Below, piece by piece: positions 1-9,741 of a stretch of 64,000 nt of DNA. The position numbers and the translations under genes are program-made. How positions within the stretch are numbered: position 1 is the first letter of the stretch; the number at the start of each line of letters is the position of its first letter. This DNA is from Eutreptiella sp. 'Long Island Sound 2002' (taxonomy: Eukaryota > Euglenozoa > Euglenophyceae > Eutreptiales > Eutreptiaceae), in assembly GCA_964036045.1 (NCBI GenBank), contig OZ038380.1:70881137-70945136 (forward strand), in the 5' to 3' direction. The notes under the pieces were generated by a model, which saw only the letters and a program-made list of their open reading frames with translations, did no database searches and had not been told where the DNA came from.

Positions 1-153
1 CGCTCACAAACGCAGGCCCAGCAAGAACAAGGAGCCAAGCGTGAGCATGAAGGTGGTGATGACGGCAACGCTAAGAAGAGGAGCCGTTTCATGAGGATGG
101 CCCGCAAACTGCGGAACAAGGGGTTCGAGGTGACCTGTCCCGCGGAGTTCTGA
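1..153 (+). CDS. gag: Gag C-terminal end (partial), terminated by UGA before pol
   Basis: The frame is open from the window edge to TGA at 151-153. It encodes a Q/T/S-rich stretch, an acidic DDG and a basic K/R-rich tail (KKRSRFMRMARKLRNK), as expected for the nucleic-acid-binding end of a Gag. The stop is in the same frame as pol, with no intervening stop before the protease, and is followed directly by CGG. The same UGA CGG junction is present in copy 2 at 42448-42453. This is compatible with Gag-Pol made by stop-codon readthrough, because UGA-CGG is one of the known leaky contexts in plant RNA viruses. That role is inferred and has not been tested here. Confidence 0.75.
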   Translation, partial: RSQTQAQQEQGAKREHEGGDDGNAKKRSRFMRMARKLRNKGFEVTCPAEF

Positions 154-3100
154 CGGGGACGCTCTGGTGGCACCCAAGACCTGGTGTTTTGGGTACGTAT
201 CCGACTAGGGGGACGCGAATACCTGGGGGTATTGGACACTGGCGCCACCATATCTATAGTGGCCAAGAAAATTTTACCTTGTGGGAGCCTGAAGAACACC
301 ATGACCACTGCTGCTATACGCATGGGGGATGGACATGTGGTGCACAGCTGCGGGGACTGTGAAGTGGAGGTACCTATGGGCTCCCGGACTATCGCCCATC
401 GGTTCTATGTGATGGACACTGAGGCCTTCGACTTTGTATTGGGGACTGACTTCTTCGTACAGCACTCCCAGATACAATCCCTGACGCTGCAAGCGCCCTA
501 CCTCCTCTACGTGGACCACAGCAGTGGCAGAGAGTCTGTGCCACTGGAGCAGTCGGAACATACCTCGAGTTACCTGAGACTATCGAAGGAGGAGCCCTCG
601 AACATGATGGCGGCCTCCAAAACTGAGGACTATCAACTATTGGGGGAAGTCCTAGACCAAGGTCTGAAGGAGTTGGGTTACTCTCGAGAAGACCTGAGTG
701 TGGAGTTGTTCGCCAGCGACAAGCAGCATGTACTGGACCTTTACTGCAGCAAGGGGAAGAACTGCAGCTACAAATTTTACTGGCCCTCTTTCGGGATGGC
801 CTACGGGAACCCCAGGTTCAGTGAACTGGGGAAGGTGCTGACCAAGGTGGCCTTGGAACGTTCCCGTATGGTCCTTTGTTCCCCCGATTGGGGAGCCCAT
901 GGGGGCAACGAATACTGGCGAAACGTCCTGGACAGGCTGACTATCAGCTCTGTTCGTTTGCCTGATGAGGCCATCTACGTACCTCTGGGTCGTAAGACGC
1001 CTATTGGGAAACCCGGATGGGGGAGTATGCTGAGCGTGGTGGACGGAGGTCTTACCTCCATCCCCTGGGAGGATCTGGACCCGACTCTGGTCCAGGCTAT
1101 ACAACGAGAAAGCGACGGACTCGCCTTGGGTGACTTGAAGGATCGCCTACGACCTCAAGATGCTGTTGAGACTACACCCGGAGGAGACGAGTACGTCGTG
1201 ACTGACACCAACGCCCCCAACTCTCCCTGTCATGTACCTGTTCCTGATGGACTCTCTGAGTGTGGACTATCTGAGCTACCTAGCTCTATCCACTCAGACG
1301 ACGAGACTGAGCACGACGCCTTCTTCGTGCAGACCTGTGTGGAGGAAGTGGAGAACGCCGAGTACGTCGCCCCACTGAAACCCCTACTCTCCATGAGGGT
1401 GGAAGACCCCGTGGACGAGGAGCTGGACCCTCGATCCAGGCTCAGAGAGTATGTGGATTCCAAGAGGAAGTTGGTGGCGAAAAAGCTATGCTACGCGAAG
1501 CCTACCCGCAGCTCATGGCCACTGAAGCAAGGACGTATGGGAGACCTATCCCAATTGAAGGAGGACCTCGAACAGAAGATCACCACCTGGCAAAGGGAGG
1601 TAGATCTTAAGCTCATGAAGAGCGTGTGGGGCGCCCATGTGAGGACCCCAGAGGAGGACGACCTCTCGGAGGAATATGTATGTGAACCCCCTCGAGCGTG
1701 CCTATGTTGCCATCGTCCACCGGAGATGGTTGAACAAGACCTTCTATATGCCTACCAAGGGCTGAAGGACACTACCACGGGCGAAGAGTCGGTGGAGGAC
1801 CACCTCCCGACGTCTATTCAGGGGGCAAGCAACTTACACTCTGACAAGGACATGGAGGAAAAGATCAAGGTATTGGACCCGCGGGTACAGAAGCTTATAA
1901 GGACCTATCTGGAGGTGTTCGGAGAACTACCCCCTCCAGCCTCATGTGACAAGCTGGTACAGATGGACCTCAAGCTGAAACCCGAGTTCGTGGGTCACAA
2001 GATCCGGAGGAGACCCTATCCAGCTCCTAAAGAGCAGGCCGACAAGATCGAGCGACAGATACAAGAATGTATCGACGCTGGCCTAGTCCTGGAGTACAAG
2101 GACGCGGACTACCCCCTACACTGCAGCCCCTGTTTCTTGGTGGCTAAACCTGGGTCTACGGCCAAACGGCTGGTAGTGGACTACGGAGAGCTGAACAAGA
2201 AGACGCTGAACCACTCAGGGTCCATTCCCAATATGGAGTCTACCCTGGAGAAGATAGCCTCCTGCCGCTACAAGACCAAAATGGACAAGAGGAGCGGATT
2301 CTGGCAAGTGGACCTGACGCCCAACGCACAGGAACTACTGGCCTTCATCACCCCTCAGGGGAGGGTGTTCAAGTGGAACGTCATGCCGTTTGGCGTGGCT
2401 AACGCACCCGCTCTATTCCAAGAGCTGATGAACAAGATCTTGTCCATCCTACGAAGGAGACCTAACGTGCAGGAGCTCATATCCCGTGGTGCCCAGATGG
2501 AGGCTCACATCGACGATGTATGCCTCGGGACCAATACCTAGGAGGATCACCTAATCCTCTTGGGTGAGTTCTTTGCGGTCTGCCAGGAGAACCACACACG
2601 ACTCAAGCTGGAGAAGTGTGAGTTCATGCAGGAGACCATGCAGTACCTGGGGTTTGACGTTGGCTATGGGTGGTGGACCCCAGCGGCCTCTAAGGCCAAA
2701 CCCCTGATGGATGCCAAGGTACGACACGAAGACCCCAAGAAAGGACTTCATGATGTACGCAGTTTCATTGGGGCGTGCAACTTCTATCGCCGCCACATCA
2801 AAAACTTCACCTACACCAGCGCCGTTCTGACGGACTTGATCAAGAAGAGTACTACTTGGCGCTGGGGCCCACAAGAGCAACAAGCGTTTGACGAGCTCAA
2901 AGACAAGGTAGCCAACGCTAAGTGCTTGGGCGTGCCTAGGGCACAAGGGGAGATTATCCTGGTGACCGACGCCAGCAATGTGGGCGATCGTGGAACGTTG
3001 TTCCAATGGCAAGCACTAGAGAAGGAGGAGTTCGACTCGGCCATTTCCCAATGGGGGACGAAAGGTCTCAACCGAGATGGAACCCTCAAGCACAGCTACC

Positions 3101-5086
3101 CTGACGACAAGTGGGTCGTAGTACCTCTGGGCCACTGGAACTGGTAGTGGAACCAGGCCAGGGGGAACTACTCCACCTATGAGCAGGAATTGCTCGCGGG
3201 TATGCTGGTGCTATCCTCACAAGCACGACTGTTGGGGAGTGACCCTGTGGTCTGGCTGTGCGACCAAGAACCGGTCCGCAGTTTCCAGAAGGGTCCCCCA
3301 CCTGAGAAGGCCAAGCTACGGCGCTGGTGGACCTACCTCAGTCAACTACGGCTGACGGTGCACCATATCCAGGGAGTGAAGAACGAGTGTGCCGACTACA
3401 TCAGCCGCAACAACTTCGACGCCCTGATTGGTGCCCGGTCTGAAGCGCTGGCTAAGGAGGCGTTCAGCCGTATGGACGTCCACTTGGACCTCAACATGAC
3501 GATGATACGCCCCCTGGATGCACTCCAACAATCGGAGTACCTGAAAGAGTTCGGGGATATCTACAAGCGCCTGGAGAAACGCCTTGAACCCCTCCTGGTC
3601 AACCAAGACCAGTGGAAGAGGGACAAGAGCTACCTCTGGCACGAGGACCGCATCGTGGTGCCTAGTGACCGAGTCCCAGCGCTGCTGAAGTGGACCCATG
3701 CATGAGTCCAGCGGTCATGTGGGTGCTGACCATACCCTGAGGCTCTTCAAGCAGTGGTTCCACACTACGTGGACTGACGACCAACTGCGGAAAACCCTCC
3801 AGCCAATCGTGGACAAGTGCCCGTGCAGGTCCTGTAAACCAGGGGATATCAGGGACAGAGGTCTCTACTCGACCCTGCCCATCCCTCACTGTGCTAACAG
3901 TGTTCTATATGTGGACTACATGGAGATGCCGAAGTTCGGGGGCTATGACTTCGCCCTCGTGGTAACCTGTGGGTTGACCAGGTTTACCAGGGTGTTCCCA
4001 TGTACCAAGCACATTACCGGGGAGGAGACTATCAAGATACTCCTGGAGGAGTGGTTTTGTGTCTATGGGGCGCCCAAGGAGATCAACTCCGATGAGGACG
4101 TTCGAGTACGCTCAGATACCGGTTGGTACAAGAGGGTCCTGAGATCCCTCAATGTCCAGGTGTCTACGGGGATTCCCTACTCTCACAGGAGCAACCCCCT
4201 ATGTGAGCGACAGATCCGTGTCCTAAAGGAGAACGTACGGATATGGTGCAAAACTGAACGCACCAGAGACTGGGTGAGACTACTCCCCGTCATATCCTTG
4301 ATGATGAACTCCCAAGAGAGTTCAGCTACTGGCTACTCGCCCCATGAGCTATTCCTAGGGCGCCTGGCGTGGTTCCTACATGCCCCCTATCCAGAGGACA
4401 CCCATTGTTCTGTGGGTGAATGGGTCCAAGAGCAACAAGCGAAGGTGGACAAGGCCAAGGCTATGCTCCAGAGAGTGAGGGAGCGTCAGTGGAACAAGAA
4501 GAACAAGCACCGAGTACCGGCCACCTACCAAGAGGGGGACTGGGTGCTGGTGCACCACAGTCGACTACCCGCCTGGCCACGCTCTACCAGCGATGACCCA
4601 TACTTCGGGCCGTACAAGATTCTATCAGTGGATGGACACCGTATCACCGTGCGGTGTTCTCCCCGTCTAAGGGGGACCCTGGTGTGCGCTGCTCAACACC
4701 TGAAGCGCTACTATGATCCTGAAGACCTCTGTGGGGAGGAGTGGGAGCTGAACGACGAGGAAATCGCCGCTCTGGACCTACAAGGGGCTGCCAGCCCTAT
4801 GGAAGTTGAAGGTGAACTCCCCGACATCAACGCCGAGGAGATGGCTAAGGAGGGCTTCTACCTGGTGAAGTCTGTCCTACGCCACCGCTATCGCCAGGGT
4901 TGGCGCTTCCTCACCCTCTTGGAAGGCTTTGGAGTCGAAGAGGCCACCTGGGAGCCCTTCTCTGCATTTGTTCTACCTGAGGGACGCCTAAACTCAGTTC
5001 TGGTTGACTATTTGTCCCAGAACAACCTTGGTGAGTTGCTGAGGCTCGCTGAGACGCTTGCCTCCAAGACTAAAGCTAGGGACTGA
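154..5086 (+). pseudogene. pol: Chromovirus pol, copy 1 (two nonsense codons and a 4-bp insertion)
   Basis: One long frame encodes protease (DTGAT at about 235-250), a long spacer, reverse transcriptase (VVDYGELNKKT, then FGVANAPALFQ, then the catalytic HIDDV at 2506-2520), RNase H (VTDASN near 2960), and integrase. The integrase has a zinc-finger region ending CPCRSC, a first Asp in VDYMEM, the second in NSDEDV and the Glu in LCERQ. A C-terminal chromodomain lies at about 4850-5000. Compared with copy 2, TAG at 2539-2541 replaces a Gln codon and TAG at 3145-3147 replaces a Lys codon. A CATG duplication at 3697-3704 shifts the frame, and translation resumes in the next frame from about 3698 to TGA at 5084-5086. 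The RT catalytic pair DD is intact, unlike copy 2. In the chromodomain the Trp of copy 2's LWKGF is Leu here. The annotated 184 start would be GTG, so the frame probably enters by readthrough from gag. Confidence 0.93.
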
Positions 5087-7341
5087 ACCTTACCCTTACC
5101 TGCCAAAGCGTATGTGTGAGTGTGCTAGTCCTAAGGTCCTGAGAGCAAGCCGCAGAAGTGGTGTCCCAATTATACCCAAGTCTGCACGCTTGCTAAACCT
5201 GGAGGGTTGGCTTATTGATGCCACGGGGTACGCCCCGGGTCTCCCCTCCCCTAAGCGCCCAATTTCTGTGCTGGCGCAAAACCTTTGGGGAATACCCAGC
5301 GTACTAATCCAGGTATTGTTTTCCCTACCTATCTGTCTACTACAGGGAGGGGTGGCCAAAAGCTATGAAGGCTTGAAAACGCCGTTTTGCTAAGTGGCCA
5401 AAACACTGACCTAACCACTGCCACAGCCCACCAACCCTGCTAAAATTGCAGGAAACGGGTGGGACAGTGACACACGCACTACAGGTCCTACACACCCTAC
5501 AGTGGCACCATCCTGGTGGGCGAGCACTGGGGCAACTGGCGCAAGCCCCCACTGAGGACTACCACTCCTACACGCACACTCTACTTGGTGTTGTTGAAGA
5601 ACATGTCGTGGGTCCTAGCGACCCTCCTGTGAAATGACAAGAGAACACAGCGCTGCTAAGCAACTGTGGCCTAACAGGGGACGCCACAACGCGTTTCCCC
5701 TGCTAGGGCTTGGAGGGAAGGAGTGCTCTTGCGTGCACGGCGCAGATGTCGATGGAGTCGGACTCCCTGCTCTGCCACAGGCAGAGGGGAGTTACTTGTT
5801 TGTGTGATCTGCGCCCTTGTTTAGCAGGGCATGAAAAAAATGGTATGCTGCTGCACCAATCACCCTACCTGCCCACCTGTAAAACAAAGGCAAATGAAGG
5901 GGCGTTTGCGGCGGAGGAACCAAGCCACTCTCCACGTATTATACGCTTCTCAGAGTGACCTATAATACACTGTCCGCAAACACGCTGAAGAATCAGCTAC
6001 CCCTGTCAAGCAAGCAAGCGTTAAGGGACTCCTCAGGTTCTCTTAAAGAACGTACCGAGGAGCCCCTGGGTAGCCTAAACAAGGTTTACCGTGCGCACTT
6101 CGCGTGGCCTACCCTTTAATGCGTGTGTGAATGCGCGAGCATGCATGAGTGTTGTGGGCAAACCTGCCCATCTCAACCTGAATCACGAACTCCACCAGGG
6201 GGTGGCCCCGCCTGGGCTTACTCACCTTACCTACCGCTGGAGAGAGAGAGCAAGTGAGGGGCGCACGCGAAGAACGTTGCTATGCACTTGTGTGTATGTC
6301 TAATCACCCTGATCTGACCTCTAATCATCTGCAATCTTTCTAATCAATCCCTCTATCGCGTCCTATCGTTGTTAGCGGTGCTACAAGACTCGTTCACGGA
6401 GACACGAGGCGAGCAATGTGTATGCGGCATACGAGACGAGCATACGTGTAGTTTATACCTGATTCATTGAAGTCTTTTCGTTGATTTTCGAATTCTTGGA
6501 TTTTTGACACTTCTATTAGTGTAGGTGGAATCTGTATGTTTATTTATTAATGTGTGTCTCGTCATTTTCAAGACTACGTGAGACATACGTTCATAATTCC
6601 ATTATTTCTTCATTTTCCGGCGCTTCGCTAGGAGCCGCTCCTGCGCGCCGCCTTTTTATGCGTATGAATTTCTGGATTTAAAAAAATCTAGAGATGACTA
6701 TAATTTTTATAAAAATGTGCTTCTGATGCACAATTGGATTCTGCTCAGGTGTGTCGTTTCAGAAAAATTCTACGCCGTCATTTGACGGATTTTGATGTCG
6801 TCGCTTCGTCTTTGCGTGGATTCGTCCATAATTCTCCCTTTCCTGCCTCTGCAGATACCCACGCGCAGCCTCGCTGAGTAGGCCGTGTTCTGGCCGAAAC
6901 GCAGCAGCCTGGAGAGACTGAGCAGAACCCAAGACCCCACCAAGGGGCAATTTAATTTTTTCACGACTCCCTTCGCCCTAAGACAGGTCACAGGTCGCCA
7001 GCAGGTTTACGACAACCCATGCGAGTGTGTATATTGTGTCTTGCGTTGGGTTTGTGTCGACGCTGCGTCTTGGAGGGAGGGTGCATATGCACATGTTTGG
7101 CATGCTCCCATACTAACCCAACCAAGCCACAGGAGCCCCGGCAGCGCCATGAGCGCTGAGTCTTCTGTAGGAAATGTTACAAACAGAGCAGCAAAAGAGC
7201 GCCAGCCATGGTGAGCGCCCATTTTTCAGTGTGAGGGAAACTATAGGTATTTTAAAGTAGATGTGGAAACCAAGGAAAGGCCAAGAAAAAATCCCTTTTT
7301 CCTAAAAGGCGACAGTGGTGGCCACCACAGCACAAGGGGGG
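5087..7341 (+). other. Long 3' non-coding region of chromovirus copy 1
   Basis: This is 2.25 kb between the pol stop and the 3' LTR. It is collinear with 48077-51471 of copy 2 apart from a 1.1-kb insertion there. I find no convincing gene. A 111-codon open frame at 5058-5393 recurs in copy 2 but lacks an ATG, and most of its few differences change the protein. Near 6400-6450 there is a GTATGCGGCATAC palindrome. The region ends in a purine tract (AAGGGGGG, 7334-7341) next to the LTR, the expected plus-strand primer. Confidence 0.7.
7334..7341 (+). other. Polypurine tract of chromovirus copy 1
   Basis: AAGGGGGG lies directly before the LTR start at 7342. It is the usual plus-strand priming site and is identical in copy 2 (51464-51471). 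Confidence 0.75.
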
Positions 7342-8062
7342 AGTAGGAAAAAGTGCTTTTCCATTGCTTTGAGGCATACTCTAGTTGTATTAGAGATGCA
7401 CTGAGCATCCGGGCATTTCTATCTTAGTATTGGTCCCACCAAAACTGGTGATAACACATTTTGACCTATGGAACCAAACACCCAATCAGGATATGGAGTG
7501 GACCCCTTGATCCCCTTTCAATGTGAGGCAAATCATCTTTTCCTGAGTTGACTGAGAACTGACATATCCAAGGCAGAGCCTATGAATTTATCTATGTTTT
7601 TCCATGAATTCTTAGCTATCCTAGTGGTATGCACCCTAGGGGGCTGGGCACCTCTTTTTGAGAGGTCCTGGGTTCAATTCCCGGTCAGCCTAGCTAAGTA
7701 GGAAGATCCCATGTGACATGGCAGTGACCTCATCGCCACATGCCCTGCCACCTCAGCACATATGGGACCCAAAACAAAGAGTGCACATCTCCTGAGATGG
7801 CACTATGGAGAGAGAGTGACCATGGGGCAGTTTTCCAACTCTTTTCCAAAACATTTTAGCTATCTTTGTGAATATGCATTCCGATTTGACCTGAGTTGCA
7901 GTTTCTGTGAATATCCAATCATCTTTCACTGTTTACACTGCAGCCCTTCATGCTTTGATCCTGATTCTCTTCTCCTTGCACACCTCTGGCTTGGGTTATC
8001 CTGGATTGACTCTATTTCTGCAAACAAAAGGTTTTCATCTTCCAAAACAAGCAGCAGGAACC
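7342..8062 (+). repeat. 3' LTR of copy 1, 5' segment (interrupted)
   Basis: This matches the two LTRs of copy 2 (38952-39735 and 51472-52257) from their first base (AGTAGG/AGTAAG) to about 720 bp in. It stops at GCAGCAGGAACC, where the Penelope-like element begins. The missing last ~70 bp of the LTR are found at 21816-21883. Confidence 0.92.
7611..7698 (+). promoter_or_regulatory. tRNA-like segment with Pol III A and B boxes inside the LTR
   Basis: TATCCTAGTGG (7617-7627) fits the A-box pattern at 10 of 11 positions. GGTTCAATTCC (7671-7681) fits the B box. They are 43 bp apart. CTTAGCT at 7611-7617 is the exact reverse complement of AGCTAAG at 7692-7698 and could close a stem. Between them are ACCTC/GAGGT enclosing a 7-nt loop TTTTTGA, and a T-arm-like hairpin. 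The D-arm spacing and variable loop are not those of a good tRNA, so I call it tRNA-derived or Pol III-promoter-like, not a tRNA gene. It is kept in all three LTRs of the window. Confidence 0.5.
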
Positions 8063-8321
8063 AAACCTATCCGTGAGTCGGCAATGAGCACAAAAGCGAT
8101 GCAAAGACAAAAAACGTTCTCAAACGGCCATGACCTGCGGACACAAATAGTTTACAGTGCTGCCACGCACTATTTCACCGTTCATTTCCACTGGTTGGTG
8201 GTTTCTGCTTTCTGTCTCACCATATGGTATTGCCTCTCTACACTAGCTCTATGTACCCGATAAATCTCTGGCGCATAGTATGTATGTATGCCATGACACA
8301 TTCATGCATAGGTTCCACATC
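8063..8321 (-). repeat. Penelope terminal direct repeat (pseudo-LTR), left copy
   Basis: This 259-bp sequence begins AAACCTATCCGTGAG and ends GGTTCCACATC. It is nearly identical to 21557-21815 (for example one G/A difference in AAAAAACGTTC). Directly inside it, at 8325-8342, is a CCCCCACA-GG-TGTGGGGG hairpin. Confidence 0.88.
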
Positions 8322-8352
8322 AAGCCCCCACAGGTGTGGGGGCTGCCTGCGG

Positions 8353-9741
8353 TCAGTCACTGTCTGAGCTGGTGACCGCTTGCATCTCCAGCATATTCTG
8401 GCGATGTGTCCACGCCTGTGCCTCTGATGTCTGTAAGTGCAGGATGTCATCCTGCCACATGGGCTGTGGGGGGGGCGGCTCCGTACGCGGCTGATAATGG
8501 ACTTCAAAGTCGAACCGATACTTTACAGAGTACCATCGGTTGACTATGTCCATATGCTGTATCCTGCGGGCTTCATGTGTCCCCAGGATGATCGCCCGCC
8601 ACGGCCAGATTTCCTGCTCCCACCACGCCCAAACCTCAGATACATGCTCTGGGGTGGCATTTGGCCCCAGCGGTATGTGTGTGAGCAAGGGTGCGGGCTC
8701 GTCATCGGACGAGTCCTGCGTGGGCTGCGCGTGCATGTGTGCGTCTGTTGGTGTCTCCTCTGATGAACTGTCTGCATTGTACACCTCATGCCTGGCTGTA
8801 TGTGTGTGTATCTCATCTGGCTCAGTGCCGGGCACTGTGCCATCCAAGGAGCTGTGAATACTGATCACCTCAACGTCGCTGTGCTCACCCTCTGGTCCCT
8901 CCGTTTCCCTCTGGTGCACCGACTGCTGCCTCACCTGTGTTCGTGGTGCTTTGTGTGCTCTAGGCGACGGTGGCCTGTCACGTCGTCTTTTTCTGGGCAC
9001 GCGCGCGGGCTTCCTGGCACTGAATTTTGGGGCCGGTTCCGGCGACTCTGTCTCGTGTGGGCCCCACTGTGTGCGTGTCCTCTTTCGCCCATCTCTCCTA
9101 CTGTAGGTCCATTGCTGACCAACTTGTCCTGGGCGATGGCGCACCTGAACATGCTGAAGCGATGTCATACTGGACGGGGCGGGGGTTGATGGCATGTGTG
9201 CACCCGACTTCCGAGCAGTCTTGGGCACTATGTGTGGCGCTGTCTGTGTGATGCTGCATGTGTGTGGTTGCGCCTCTCGCTGCATGTCATCGACATGGGA
9301 TCGTGTGATGCCCATAGCCCTGGTCATAGACCTGGTTATACGGTGACTTCTCGCTGGTGCTGCCTGGGCAGTGGGGCGATCGCCTGAGTGTCCTGTGGTG
9401 TTTGGCTGGTGGACAGCTGCAGGCGTCGTACCCATTTGTGGTGTCGTCTGTGGTTCGCGTGTGGGTATGTGTGCGTGCACGTATTCCTTCAATGTCTGCA
9501 TATGATACGGTGCGAACAAATCCCTGCTGGGTAGTTCAGACAGCAGATTGAGCATGGGCAATGGTGGGCATGTCCGTGCCACATACACCTTGTCTGCTGG
9601 GCTGGGGCACTGCCAGGGCATGGTATCGTACACTTCTGCCCATGGCATGATTCGCTGCAGATTCTCTTTACTATACCTGGCCTTCAGCGTGGGTCTCCAC
9701 CACGCAATCGGGTATTCATTGTACTTCTGATCATCTCCCAT
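8353..9741 (-). CDS. Penelope-element ORF3, unknown function
   Basis: About 462 aa from ATG at 9739-9741, overlapping the end of the RT ORF by 58 nt in another frame. The N-terminal ~100 residues are ordered and Trp/Pro-rich (NEYPIAWWRP, YDTMPWQCPSP). The middle is basic and low-complexity (RKRRRDRPPSPR) and then acidic with Ser/Asp clusters (SSEETPTD, SSDDEP). The C-terminus regains structure with many aromatic residues (VWAWWEQEIWPWRAIILG). I recognise no domain. The overlap could mean reinitiation or a frameshift that adds this as a C-terminal extension of the RT protein. Its length without stops in GC-balanced DNA supports real coding. It is part of the element, not a host gene. Confidence 0.6.
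   Translation of the reverse strand: MGDDQKYNEYPIAWWRPTLKARYSKENLQRIMPWAEVYDTMPWQCPSPADKVYVARTCPPLPMLNLLSELPSRDLFAPYHMQTLKEYVHAHIPTREPQTTPQMGTTPAAVHQPNTTGHSGDRPTAQAAPARSHRITRSMTRAMGITRSHVDDMQREAQPHTCSITQTAPHIVPKTARKSGAHMPSTPAPSSMTSLQHVQVRHRPGQVGQQWTYSRRDGRKRTRTQWGPHETESPEPAPKFSARKPARVPRKRRRDRPPSPRAHKAPRTQVRQQSVHQRETEGPEGEHSDVEVISIHSSLDGTVPGTEPDEIHTHTARHEVYNADSSSEETPTDAHMHAQPTQDSSDDEPAPLLTHIPLGPNATPEHVSEVWAWWEQEIWPWRAIILGTHEARRIQHMDIVNRWYSVKYRFDFEVHYQPRTEPPPPQPMWQDDILHLQTSEAQAWTHRQNMLEMQAVTSSDSD

Larger units (their letters stand above)
1..8062 (+). mobile_element. Ty3/gypsy chromovirus copy 1, 3' portion (continues 21816-21883)
   Basis: The window opens inside this LTR retrotransposon. It holds the end of gag, all of pol (protease, reverse transcriptase, RNase H, integrase, chromodomain), a 2.2-kb 3' non-coding region, a purine tract and most of the 3' LTR. 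It is close to identical over its length to copy 2 at 38952-52257, which gives the reference for every lesion. The 3' LTR is cut at 8062 by the Penelope-like element and resumes at 21816-21883, where the LTR ends and a ~605-bp satellite begins. The 5' LTR and most of gag lie outside the window, so its target duplication cannot be checked. Two nonsense codons and a 4-bp insertion in pol make it non-autonomous. Confidence 0.95.

Noticed and set aside
5058-5393. 111-codon frame after pol, present in both chromovirus copies
   Set aside because: There is no ATG. Of the few differences between copies most are amino-acid changing. It overlaps the pol end and is probably non-coding.
7611-7698. A functional tRNA-Lys(TTT) gene
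   Set aside because: The anticodon-like loop and T arm are present, but D-arm spacing and variable loop do not fit and the acceptor pairing does not sit at the expected distance. I kept only a tRNA-like Pol III promoter call.
8063-8321. Hammerhead ribozyme in the Penelope terminal repeats
   Set aside because: Penelope pseudo-LTRs often contain one, so I looked on both strands for the CTGANGA and GAAA core. It is absent here and in the 605-bp satellite.
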